A DNA stretch of 64,000 bases, from contig JALPQD010000027.1 in the NCBI GenBank assembly GCA_023101885.1, positions 6,053,021 to 6,117,020 of the forward strand, written 5' to 3'. The translations under genes were made by a program, and so were the position numbers. How positions within the stretch are numbered: the first letter of the stretch is position 1; each line of letters begins with the position of its first letter. Below are positions 45,290-54,660 of the stretch, one piece after another. The notes under the pieces are model-generated. The model did not search any database. It worked only from the letters and a program-made list of their open reading frames with translations, and was not told the DNA's origin. The stretch is from Typhlomys cinereus (lineage: Eukaryota; Chordata; Mammalia; Rodentia; Platacanthomyidae).

Positions 45290-45632
45290 TCTGTGTGGTG
45301 AGATGTGCGTGTTCACGTGTTTGTGTGAGTGTACATGTATGTATTCATGGAGGTGCAGGTGCAGGTGCATGTGGAGGTCAGAGGCCAGCGTCAGGTGTCT
45401 TCCTCACTTGCACTCCCCCTTATTTTTTTTGAGACAGTGTCTCTCACTGAACTTGGGGTTCAGCAGTTCAGCTAGGGCAGCTGGCCAGCGAGCTCCAGAG
45501 ACCCAACTGTCTCCGACTCACCAGTGTGAGATTATAGACACACTGCATTCTTTATGTGGACACTGGGGACCTGAACCCTCGTGCTCGTGTGGCAAGCGCC
45601 TTACACACTGAGTCACCCACCTCTCCAGTTCC
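45290..45632 (-). repeat. B3-type SINE
   Basis: A TG-rich tail, gtgcatgtggaggtcagagg (45367), ttgagacagtgtctctcact, gggcagctggccagcgagct, ctgagtcacccacctctcca. Its read-through makes the C-terminal part of a spurious 266-codon frame. Confidence 0.85.
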
Positions 45633-46017
45633 TCAGGCTCTATTTCTAGACAGACCTCAAATTCCTAGGGCAACCTTGGATGTGGCCTCTTAACAACCTG
45701 ATTTGGGCCCCATGTCAAGGAGACATTCCCCCTCTCCCCATCCATAAACTACAGAAAAGCAAACACCTGGTTCTGAGGAGTCCCTCCAGGGGATTTAGGA
45801 GCGGCTGTGCAGAACTCCACGTGCCCCAGGAGAGAGCTGCTGTGTAAACACAATATATTATTAATAAAACGTTGAAAAAAATAGCAGTGCAGCCTGTGCT
45901 ATTCATAGCTACTTTGGGTTGCAGAAGCAGCAAGATTCCGACACATGGGACCTTACAGTGTTGCAGGAAGGGAGAGTGTGGCTTTCAGATTTGAAATACT
46001 TTTTAAAGAAGAATATC

Positions 46018-46270
46018 AAGACCGGGGAGACGGCTCAGGGGCTAAAGCCTTTGCCTCAAAAGTAAAGACACCTGGGTTCAGATTCCCAGATCCCATGTGA
46101 AAACACCAAGCAGAAATGCAGTGACCTGCAATTCTGGCCCTGGAAGGTGGAGCCTGGGAAACCCCAGAGCAAAGCAATAAGGAGGTAGAGCAACCCAGGA
46201 TGGTTCCCAATGTCACCCTTGGGCCTCCACAGGCACACACACTCAAGTGCCCTCTTCTTCTGAATATATC
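46018..46270 (+). repeat. CA-tailed tRNA SINE (window-specific family)
   Basis: agaccggggagacggctcag, gggctaaagcctttgcctca, gggttcagattcccagatcc, cctgggaaaccccagagcaa, gcaacccaggatggttccca, gggcctccacaggcacacac. Well preserved, with a short CA tail. Confidence 0.9.
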
Positions 46271-46305
46271 GACGCAGAGAGACACACAAAGCACAATGGT
46301 AGAAC

Positions 46306-46460
46306 AAGAAGAGGAAGAAGAAAAAAAGGAGAAGAAGAAGAAGAGGAGGAGGAGGGGGAGGAAAAGGAGGAGGAGCAGGAGGAGAAAGAGAAGGAAGAAG
46401 AGGAGAAAAAGACTAAAAATACTCAGAAAATAAAGGAGGAGGAGCCTAAGAAAAAGAAAA
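46306..46460. repeat. (GAA/GGA)n polypurine tract
   Basis: About 155 bases nearly all A+G follow the SINE at 46018 after a short spacer. The Lys/Glu-rich open frames here are compositional. Confidence 0.95.
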
Positions 46461-46778
46461 GTACAGATTTTGTTTTCGGGGATATTTGCAGGTATACTAT
46501 ATGGTGGAAGGTCTACAAGGTTCAACTTCAATAAACCAATTTGTGGGTGCCTTACAACGTGGATTACTCTGTGGGCCAAAGGATTAGCCATTTCTTTGTC
46601 CTCCCAGTTTCATGGTGATGCGCTTTTAGACTCTATGGAGGGAAATTTCCAAGTAAGTTCAACCAGTATAGGATAGTGACTCACTTGATTGTATGTATTC
46701 TAAAGGTGTGTGGAGAGCACCTGCCACATTGCTACTGTAGACACTGAGAAATAGATGTGGGTTCTGACCTAAGGGATC

Positions 46779-46779
<1 letters not shown>

Positions 46780-46830
<51 letters not shown>

Positions 46831-47138
46831 GCCCATCCAAGGCGGAGGTCAGAAGTTGAAGTGTATGCCCTGCTCTGTCATCATATTGTTATTTGTGTGT
46901 GTATATAAGACTGCACTTGAATATGTGTGCCTGTGGAGGCCCAAGGGTGACATTAGGAATTATCCTGGATTGTGCTACCTTTTTATTGCTTTGCTCTGGG
47001 GTTTTCCAGGCTCTGTTTCTCAGGGCCAGAATTTCAGGATGCTGCCATTTCCCCCTGGCATTTTTATGTGGAATTTGAAGTAAGGTCCTTTTGCTTACAA
47101 AGCAAAGGCTTTAACTCCTGAGCCATCTCCCCAACCTT
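46780..47138 (-). repeat. (GT)n and CA-tailed-family tRNA SINE
   Basis: (GT)n at 46780-46828. The reversed SINE body runs 46885-47138: gcctgtggaggcccaagggt, aattatcctggattgtgcta, tgctctggggttttccaggc, taactcctgagccatctccc. Confidence 0.9.
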
Positions 47139-47144
47139 ATCGTC

Positions 47145-47350
47145 TTAATGTTTAAGAAAGGCTCTCTCACAAAGCCTGGCTCTCGCTGGGTTAGACCGGC
47201 TGGCAAGCAAGCCCCTCAGGTCCACTTGTCTCTACCCAGAATCACTGGGGCTACAAACATGCACCACCATGCCTGGCTTTTATGTGGGTACTGGGGCTCT
47301 GAACTCAGGTTCTCATGCTTGTGCAGCAAGCGCTTTACTCACTGAGTGTA
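47145..47350 (-). repeat. B3-type SINE
   Basis: aagaaaggctctctcacaaa, ccggctggcaagcaagcccc, gcaccaccatgcctggcttt, ctgaactcaggttctcatgc, gcgctttactcactgagtg. No TG tail. Confidence 0.75.
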
Positions 47351-47582
47351 GTTTTTGGTAAAAGACTTGCTAGCAAGAAATTGTGTGTCACGTCTTATAC
47401 CTTTTATACCTGAGTGTTATAAACAGCTTAAGGGATGGAGGATTGATTTTTGACTCCCATTTCAGTTCATCATGGTGGACCAGAGAAGCGAGGAAACCAA
47501 TTGGAGACAGGAAAAACTTGAGGGAAGACCTTCATAGATATGCTGATCTGCTTCTCCAACCAGGCCCTTCTTTCTGCAGTTT

Positions 47583-47679
47583 CCACCATCTTCTTTCTTA
47601 ATATTTTTATCTTATTTTATTTACCAGATAGATAGATAGGTAGGTAGGTAGGTAGGTAGGTAGATAGATAGATAGATAA

Positions 47680-47766
<87 letters not shown>

Positions 47767-47961
47767 CAGACAGACAGATGGACAGATGGATGGATGGACG
47801 GACTCTTATATGCCATGGCATATAGGTGGAGGTCAGAGAACAACTTTTGAAATTCAGTTCTCTCCTTCTACCATGAGGGTTTCCAGGGCTCAAACTCAGA
47901 TCTACAGGTTGTGAGCAGGCGTGTTACACACTGAGCCACCTCTTTGGCCCGCCACCATCTT
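47583..47961 (-). repeat. B3 SINE with GATA/GGTA/GACA tail and target-site duplication
   Basis: A 10-bp direct repeat ccaccatctt flanks the element at 47583-47592 and 47952-47961. Inside are an AT-rich tail, a tetranucleotide array (47626-47804: GATA, GGTA, GATA, GACA, then GATG blocks), the body ggtggaggtcagagaacaac (47826-47845) and the tRNA-like end cactgagccacctctttggc. Confidence 0.9.
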
Positions 47962-48174
47962 GCAGTAGTCTATTCACATTTGAATCCTTTCATGGATCAG
48001 AGACGAGGTAAGGATGGTGATTTCCATACAGACTTTGGTGCTAAAAACTTGAACTCTAGTCTTCTCTGGTGACTTGGTGTCAATCCTGGGGCCATGGGTT
48101 ATCCACATCAGTGATGTGGAAGATTATGGTTGGATTCAGTTTCCAGATTATGTCACTGCTATAGTTACCTGTTG

Positions 48175-48635
48175 TATTAGTCGAGGTTCTCTAGAGTTAT
48201 TGAGTCAACAGAATGAATATAAAAGGGAATTTATTAATTTGGCTTGCGAGATATGGCCGCGGTAGTTCAATGATGGCTGCCAGTAGCTGCTCAGTCCAGT
48301 GGGTAACGGCTGAAGGCTAGAGGATTCTTGGAGGGTTTTTATTCATGTTGAAGACTTGGAGGATTGGAGAACTGGGGGGTCGAAGAAATGAAGAAACTGG
48401 GTGGCAGAAGGGAAGAGTGTCTTCTAGCACAGCTTCAGAGAGTCTCTCCTCTTCTCAGTCTCCTGTTCTATGATTCCTTTTATCTGGTCTGCTACTGGGA
48501 GGTTCCAGTGAGATCTAGGGCTGGTCTTTGTATTGTAAATGTAGTGATCCAAATAATCTTTTTAGTGGTCTCAGCTGATCTTACTTAATGCCAAATGTGT
48601 CAAGGCGACACCAGGATTAACTATCACACCTGTGC
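48175..48635 (-). repeat. RMER-like element, 'gttctctagag' subtype
   Basis: tgtattagtcgaggttctct, aaaagggaatttattaattt, ggccgcggtagttcaatgat, gttccttttatctggtctgc, gggaggttccagtgagatct, gtgtcaaggcgacaccagga. It shares its right half with 23155-23550. A rough mirror of it ends 61325-61800. Confidence 0.75.
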
Positions 48636-49061
48636 TGACTCTTCAGTTGGTGGGGAAGGGGGAGAGTCCTTCCAGTTACAATTCTTATTATGTGACTTTT
48701 CTTGGGGAGATGTGAACCACTGAGTTTATTGGGGTCACTTACAGGAGCAGAGATGAAGGGCTATAAGAGTTATGGGTGACTGGAAGGCAACTGCATCACT
48801 GAAAAGCCCACCCCAGCATAGGCAAACGGCTCATGACAGCTTCACCCCTGAATGCTTCCAAACCCCTGACTTGGAGGCAGCCCGGCTGTGGCATCTCCTC
48901 TCCCCAGCCTTGTTGCTGCTTGTTTAATCTTGGCAAAGGAGCCTGTGGATCTTGTAAGTCTGGTTTACCTCCTGAGTCTGTGTGAACCTTGCTGCAAGAT
49001 GGACTGCTTGAATTTAGAGGAAGTGGACACATAACAACTCCCCATGTGCTTTTTCTTACAG

Positions 49062-49158
49062 AGCCTGTGTCATCTTGGGCGTGATCTTCCTTCTGTCGGC
49101 TGTGTGCATAGTGGTCAAAGCTATCCATGACCTCTCCACAAGGCTGCTCCCAGAAGTG
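49062..49158 (+). CDS. Tmem163: Tmem163 internal coding exon (97 nt)
   Basis: The acceptor is tgctttttcttacag and the donor is gtaagg. The first base completes the Ile codon from the previous exon. The exon then reads ACVILGVIFLL, SAVCIVVKA and IHDLSTRLLPEV, about residues 153-185, and ends in phase 0. This is the third predicted membrane helix plus the start of the next cytosolic loop. Against the human sequence recalled from memory there are two conservative changes in the helix (Ser-Ile to Ala-Val near residues 166-167). The next expected exon, beginning with the DDFLFSVS segment, was looked for up to 64000 and not found. A run of 18 T followed by tatcag lies 15-38 bases downstream of the donor and mimics an acceptor. 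Confidence 0.97.
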
Positions 49159-49173
49159 GTAAGGTCCTTCCTC

Positions 49174-49196
49174 TTTTTTTTTTTTTTTTTTATCAG
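49174..49196 (+). other. T18 run plus tatcag downstream of the 97-nt exon
   Basis: Eighteen T residues (49174-49191) followed by atcag form a strong pseudo-acceptor only about 35 bases after the exon's donor. It may simply be a residual poly-A on the minus strand. No exon follows it. Confidence 0.6.
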
Positions 49197-49727
49197 CCTT
49201 CCCTGCTGTTCCTGCCATGATTCTCACTCAGGTCTATAGAAGGGAGTTGGGCAGGTGGGGAGAGACTATATTGTTGGGTAGACTGGGGGAAAGGAATTAA
49301 GAGCAACTTGGTGACAGTATAAAAGGTCAACATGGAGGTTCCATTCATAAAGGGAAGTAATGCAGAGAGACTCAAGAAATATGAGTTTTATTAAAGCTGA
49401 TAGTCTGGTGGCCAAAGTATAGCTTTAAGGTGGGAGAACAGTAGAATATAAGAGACTGCTTAAAGTCAAAGGGGATGAGGAGGGAGCCCCATGGACAGCT
49501 TTGATGGGAAAATATGCAGGGAGCCCCAGATAAAAGCGGCTTCAATCTTTTTATAGCTCTGTGCTAGGGAGGGAGGGCAGTAGGGTGTGGAGTGAAAGAA
49601 GGAAAAGAATGTAGGTAAAGGATGGTCATGCTACAGGTTATTAGGGTGGGAATCCAGGGGTCTAGGAAAGTAAGTGGGAATTGCCACAGTCCACACAGGA
49701 TAGAGGAGGTTTACAACATGGCCTGCC

Positions 49728-49950
49728 TTTGACTGGAGAGATGGCTCAGGGGTTAAGAATGCCTCACGAGCAGAAGGACCTGAGTTCGGATCCCAGATCC
49801 CATGTAAAATAAAATGCCAGGCAACCTGCACTTCTGGCTGTGAAAGGCAGAGCCTGGGAATTCCCAGAGTGAAGCAAAAAGGAGATAGAGCAATCCAGGA
49901 TGATTCCTGAAATCACCCTTGGTCTCCACAGGCACGCAGAGTGCTCTCTG

Positions 49951-49999
<49 letters not shown>

Positions 50000-50011
50000 C
50001 ACATGCACACA
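49728..50011 (+). repeat. CA-tailed tRNA SINE (window-specific family)
   Basis: gactggagagatggctcagg, ggttaagaatgcctcacgag, gagttcggatcccagatccc, gcaatccaggatgattcctg, ccttggtctccacaggcacg, then strict R-Y alternation at 49951-50011. The B box is close to the tRNA consensus GGTTCGAATCC. Confidence 0.93.
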
Positions 50012-50194
50012 GGCGCGCACATACTCGCGCACAGGTGAGGGGGTGGGGTAGAGATAATGTGGGGGGAATAAGAGGGGGAGGGGGAAGGGGAGGGGGAGGG
50101 TGGGTGTGGGTAGGGTGTCCTCTGGGTGAAAGTCACTATGTGAATTCTTTTTCCCCACTCCTCTTATGAATGTAGGAAAAAATACTTCTTATTT

Positions 50195-50378
50195 TTTAAA
50201 ATTATTTATGTATTTATCAGTAGCGTGTGCACATGTATAACAGTGTGCATATGGAGGTCAGAGGACAACCTCTGAAAGCTGGTTCTCTCCTTCCACCGTG
50301 TGGGCTCAGGGATGGAGATCAGACCGTTGGGTTTTTGCTACAAGCACCTTTGGCCCCTGGCCATTGCCAGCCTCTTAG
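50195..50378 (-). repeat. B3-type SINE
   Basis: ttatgtatttatcagtagcg, gcatatggaggtcagaggac, ctctccttccaccgtgtggg, acaagcacctttggcccctg. Minus orientation, moderately diverged. Confidence 0.8.
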
Positions 50379-51245
50379 CTATCATAATTGTTAACATCCC
50401 CACAGCTGGCCTGAAGTGAACTCTGTCAAGTCTCAGTGACAGGAAGGAAAGACTGGGGCCGAGATAGGAGGGCGCTTATGTAGGCTGGTCATCTGCAAGG
50501 GCAGGGCTGGCTTGAGAAAATTAGTGGGATCTCTTCTACTCTGCGCTCTTCCTCTGGTACTGCTGAGTTCTCTCTTTCTGACCCTCCTGGTTGCTGCGAG
50601 TCTCTTCCATATCAAATTGTCCCTCGTTCCACTCCGTCAGAATCCAAGTCTTTATCTAGAAGGTCCCTCGTGTGATAGTGCATGTCCAAGATCTGTCAGA
50701 GAACACCTGTGTTTTCCAGAAGATGCTGACACACCTGATCTTGGAGAACTCCTAACTCGAGGGACTGTTGAACACCTCGCCTGTGATCGCATTCATTTAT
50801 GTAGGCATGGAAGATCGATTTCCAGTAGGTGTGATCGACACAGAAATGATTTAGGCTGCAACGTCTTGTAGAGATGCTCCTTGGTTTTCTCCTGATAGCT
50901 GAGCCTCTTTTAGCTGGGCACAGTCTCTCCTTATCCCATGGTGCAAATCCTATTAGGTGAAGCTTGGTGACTTCAGGCTATGGTGTCAATGCTACATATT
51001 GGGTTCAGAGGGTGAGAAGCTCTATGGTCATCCCCAAAATGAACCCCATCTTCCAGGAATCTACAGTTACAACTGTCTTCTTTCAGTTCAGGATTAGGAC
51101 TGCAGATCACAGCTGTTTACTGGACCTCACGTGTGGTCAATCTTCTTAGCATTATGAACGGTTAACAAGGAGTGTTTGCGGTACAATGTGAAGGGGCAAG
51201 AAGCTCCTTTGGCTGAGCAGCACACAGGGCTGGGTAATGCTGCTA

Positions 51246-51500
51246 AGTCATGGGTATGTGTGTGTATCAGAGGGCACCTGAGTGTGTGTGCCTGTGGAGA
51301 CCCAAGTACCATCAGGAATCATCCTGGATTGCGCTACTTCCTTATGCTTTGCTTTAAGGTGTATCTTCCCTCCACGTCCAGAAATGTGGGCCACTGCCAT
51401 TTCCACCTGGCATTTTTTAACACGGAATCTGAGAATCTGAACTTAGGTTCTTTTGTTTGGGAGGCAAAGGCTTTAACGCCGGATCATCCTCTCAGGTCCT
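51246..51500 (-). repeat. CA-tailed-family tRNA SINE
   Basis: gtgtgtatcagagggcacct, gcctgtggagacccaagtac, aatcatcctggattgcgcta, gccactgccatttccacctg, aggcaaaggctttaacgccg. Reversed, without a long TG tail. Confidence 0.88.
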
Positions 51501-51523
51501 AGATTTTGATTTTTTCATTTGGG

Positions 51524-51531
51524 GTGTGTGT

Positions 51532-51585
<54 letters not shown>

Positions 51586-51815
51586 TCAGAGGACAAGTGT
51601 CCCTGTGGAGGACCAAGGATGACTTGGAGAATCATCCTGGATTTCCTCTACCTCCTTGCTTTGCTCTGAGATTTTCCAGGCTCCACTCACCAGAGCCAGA
51701 CGTACAGGCCGCCACTATTTTCTGCTTGGGTTTTTACATGGGACCTGGGATTTGAACTTAGGACCTTCTGCTTTTGAGTCAAAGTCTTATCCCCTGAGCT
51801 GTCTCTCCAGCCCCT
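51524..51815 (-). repeat. (TG)n and CA-tailed-family tRNA SINE
   Basis: (TG)n at 51524-51585 directly precedes atcagaggacaagtgtccct, aatcatcctggatttcctct, tctgagattttccaggctcc, cccctgagctgtctctccag. It stands 24 bases after the previous copy, in the same orientation. Confidence 0.92.
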
Positions 51816-51824
51816 TACTATTTC

Positions 51825-52150
51825 TCTTAGCTTTGTGCACACGCACACTCATGTGCATATGGATGCCTGTGCACGTGGTGGCAGAGCGCAACTTTGGGTG
51901 TCATCCCAAGGTGCTGCCTACCTCCTTTGTCACAGGGTCTCTCACTGGATCTAGAGTTCACCCATTTACTAGGCTAGTGGGCCATCCAGCCCCAGGGATC
52001 CCCCTGTTCCTGCCTCCCAGCAGGATGATAGGCAGTCAACTATTTCATCTGGATTTTTTTTTTTTTTTATAACACAGGTTTGGGGATGGTCTCAGGTCCT
52101 GATGCGTGTGAGGGATGCACTTTACCACCGGACTGTCTAACCAGCCCTTA
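51825..52150 (-). repeat. B3-type SINE
   Basis: A CA/TG-rich tail, gtgcacgtggtggcagagcg, cacagggtctctcactggat, gctagtgggccatccagccc, ggtttggggatggtctcagg and the tRNA-like end accaccggactgtctaacca. Confidence 0.7.
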
Positions 52151-52169
52151 CCCTTTAATTAACCTTTTA

Positions 52170-52707
52170 AGGGCACTTTTACGTTTCATACACACCTACT
52201 TCAGGTTGATCCTCACAGCTGCCTACCTGCTCCCCTCCCCCATATCCCTGCTTTCCCATCCCTCATCCATCCTCACCTCAGCACCTCCCCTTCCACTTTC
52301 ATATCAAGCATGTTTAATCTCCCCCATCCTCTCCCTTCCAGCCTCTTTTACCCCCTCATGGGTCACTTTCTAGTGGCCTGACCTCCACCCACATGAACCG
52401 CACACGTATAAAAGTCAGAAGCTAGTAGTCATCCATGACAGAGAACATGCGGTATTTGTCTTTCTGAGCCTGGAGAACCTTAGTTAATTTAATATTCTCC
52501 TGCCCTATCCATTTTTCCTGCAAATATTTTCTTCCTTGCAGCTGAATAAAATTCCACCGTGTATTTGCACCACATTTTCATTATCCATTCTGCTGGTGGC
52601 GGACGTCTAGACTGGTTCCACCTCCTGGCCACTGTGGATAGAGCAGGTGTAAAGATGTACGAGGTTCTCTGTGGCAGCATGTGCACCTTCAGGTGCGTAC
52701 CTTTGGG
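52170..52707 (-). mobile_element. L1 3'-UTR fragment
   Basis: A C/T-rich tract is followed by tgacagagaacatgcggtat, tttctgagcctggagaacct, ttgcagctgaataaaattcc and tgtatttgcaccacattttc, then ggcggacgtctagactggtt. This is the familiar complement of a mammalian L1 region, from memory. It ends where the RMER-like element at 52708 begins. Confidence 0.75.
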
Positions 52708-53128
52708 TGCATGTCATCGTTAGATACAGGTGCAGCTTGATGGGCGAGGATTAGAGCTCTGGGCGCATTCGTAAAGGATTAGTGGTTAAGCCCAGTGTGA
52801 AGCTGCAGTAGATCGTGTGGTTGGTGGAGAAGGCCCCATCCATGGTGGCTGGGCCAGGCCATGGACAGGTGAATAAAATACAGAGGGCTGAGGAAGATGG
52901 CATCCTTCTGCCTATTTGGCCAGACATGCTGATCTGGCAAGTAAGGATTGTCCTTCTCTCAGCCATTCGTGGATAAGGTGTGACCAGTTTCCTCGACTCC
53001 TTAGTGATGCTGTCTGGTCTCCTGCCAAGCTGGATAAGGAACTGGAACCAGATGTTATAAGAAAATAAACCCCTTGTTCCCTTAAGCTGTTTTGTCACAC
53101 AGTTATCAGCAACAATGCAGAGTAACTA
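52708..53128 (+). repeat. RMER-like element
   Basis: tcatcgttagatacaggtgc, cccatccatggtggctgggc, tggccagacatgctgatctg, ctgccaagctggataaggaa, aataaaccccttgttccctt, agttatcagcaacaatgcag. The clearest forward copy. Confidence 0.88.
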
Positions 53129-53439
53129 CTACATATAGTGCATGACTTTTCAGATTTTTTAGTCCACTATTCTGGTTCCTTTGTTAGCGTGGAAGGAAGG
53201 TTCTAGAAGTCAGACACCATAGGCAGGCTCCCAGTCCCTGTCCTGCTGTGATTCAGGACAAGTCTTTGTATCTAATGGTTCATGTTTGCAAGCTCAGATG
53301 CCCACAGAAGTCAGGCCTGGTATGGGAAAAGCTGGCAGGGTTAGGACCCCTGGGCAGGACGTGCCTGGCTTTAGCCTCCTCCAGAGTTGCCATGTCAGGG
53401 TCTAGAATGGAGACATGTTTGAACATGAAATAAATTGGT

Positions 53440-53671
53440 AGGGCTAGGGAGATGGTGCAGTATGGGTTCAGAGTTCTAGATCCCACATAAAACTCTGGGT
53501 GCAGCTGTAGCCCCAGTGCTGGGGGTGGACATAGGACAGGTTTCGAGCATCAACAGTGAAGTTAAGGTTTACTCAGAGAACCGCGAGTTAGTGAAGAAAA
53601 CAATGCAGCCATCAACCTCTGACCTCCGTAAGTGTTTTCAAAGGCACTTGTGCACACACACACCACACACG

Positions 53672-53712
<41 letters not shown>
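53440..53712 (+). repeat. tRNA SINE with (CA)n tail
   Basis: gggctagggagatggtgcag, gggttcagagttctagatcc, gctgtagccccagtgctggg, and a (CA)n tail at 53652-53712. Confidence 0.7.
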
Positions 53713-53716
<4 letters not shown>

Positions 53717-54144
53717 GGCTACTTTCTTTTTAATTTATCTGCACAATGCTTAGAGTGAGCCTCGGTGCAAAATGGGTAAGTTTTGAACAAGAAAGCTGCA
53801 TCATTTGGCATTACCCAACCATGAAGTACAGTTGGCTCTGAACCCCCCCCAGGGCTTTTGCTGGAAGAGGAATGGAGCCAGCCTGGTTCTCAGAGGAGAT
53901 TAAAACAGGACTCTGGGGACTGTACTACAAGGTTGAATGAACAACGGGTATAGCTAGAGGGCCTGGCCACACTACAGTCAGCTGGAGTCCTTGGTGAATG
54001 AACAGGTTCTGGAAGAGTATTCTCTGCAACTTCATGGATCAGGATTCTGAAAGCTAGGTGGGGGTGGATGCTAAGTTTTGCCCTGTTTGAACAGATTTCT
54101 ATTTATTTATTTATAGCACAAAAGCAAACAGCTTCAGAGACTTG

Positions 54145-54360
54145 GGATGCAGTTTGGCTGGTAGAGCACTTCCTAGCACACACAAAGCCCTGAGTTCGAT
54201 ACCCAGCACTGCATAAACAGGGTATAGTGACACATGCTGGAATACGTAACAAAGCGACTCCCTCTAATCTCAGCACTCAGGAAGGAGAGAAGGACTAGAA
54301 GTTCAAGGTCCTTCTTGGCTACATGGTGAGTTCAAGACCAGCCTGAGATACATGAGACCA
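54145..54360 (+). repeat. B4 SINE
   Basis: ID head (gatgcagtttggctggtaga, gcacttcctagcacac, gagttcgatacccagcactg) and B1 part (ctaatctcagcactcaggaa, ttcttggctacatggtgagt, gaccagcctgagatacatga). Its tail runs straight into the GGAA array. Confidence 0.85.
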
Positions 54361-54660
54361 TGGAAAGGAAGGAAGGAAGGAAGGAAGGGAAGGAAGAGAA
54401 GGAAGGAAGGGAAGGAAGGGAAGGAAGGGAAGGAAGGAAGGAAGGAAGGAAGGAAGGAAGGAAGGAAGGAAGGAAGGAAGGAAGGAAGGAAGGGAAGGAA
54501 GGAAGGAAGGGAAGGAAGGAAGGAAGGAGGGAAGGAAAGGAAGGAAGGAAGGAAGGAAGGGAAGGAAGGAAGGAAAGAAGGAAAGGAAGGAAGGAAGGAA
54601 GGAAGGAAGGAAGGAAGGAAGGAAGGAAGGAAGGAAGGAAGGAAGGAAGGAAGGAAGGAA
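54361..54660. repeat. 300-bp (GGAA)n microsatellite
   Basis: Near-perfect GGAA repeats, interrupted by gggaa and aggaaag variants, stand in place of the A-tail of the B4 SINE. The long Lys/Glu/Gly and Phe/Leu/Pro/Ser frames here are artefacts. Confidence 0.98.

Larger units (their letters stand above)
22041..49061 (+). other. Tmem163: Tmem163 intron between the 92-nt and 97-nt exons
   Basis: This is a 27,021-nt phase-2 intron, inferred because the split Ile codon AT|A is restored across it. It is dense in SINEs and microsatellites. Unique stretches with no recognised repeat include about 23550-24260, 25370-25950, 27830-29090, 30300-31380, 31440-32680 (except TG repeats), 32880-33550, 33915-34235, 34690-36270, 36600-37430, 38290-38890, 40720-41105, 41880-42200 and 42840-43340. 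Confidence 0.9.

Noticed and set aside
44811..45611. 266-codon forward frame, the longest with mixed composition
   Set aside because: Its second half is a reversed B3 SINE with TG tail (45290-45632). The first half has no recognisable domain, and no splice or promoter context supports it.
49740..49800. tRNA-like A and B boxes suggesting a tRNA gene
   Set aside because: They belong to the head of the CA-tailed SINE. There is no complete cloverleaf, and the same head recurs in about a dozen copies.
50512..50871. 119-codon frame with a hydrophobic start resembling a signal peptide
   Set aside because: It lies in unique intronic DNA but has no recognised homology, no promoter or splice evidence, and an ordinary length for chance.
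52170..52707. Possible processed pseudogene
   Set aside because: The sequence order matches a reversed L1 3' region (gctgaataaaattcc, ccacattttcattatcc), not a cellular gene.
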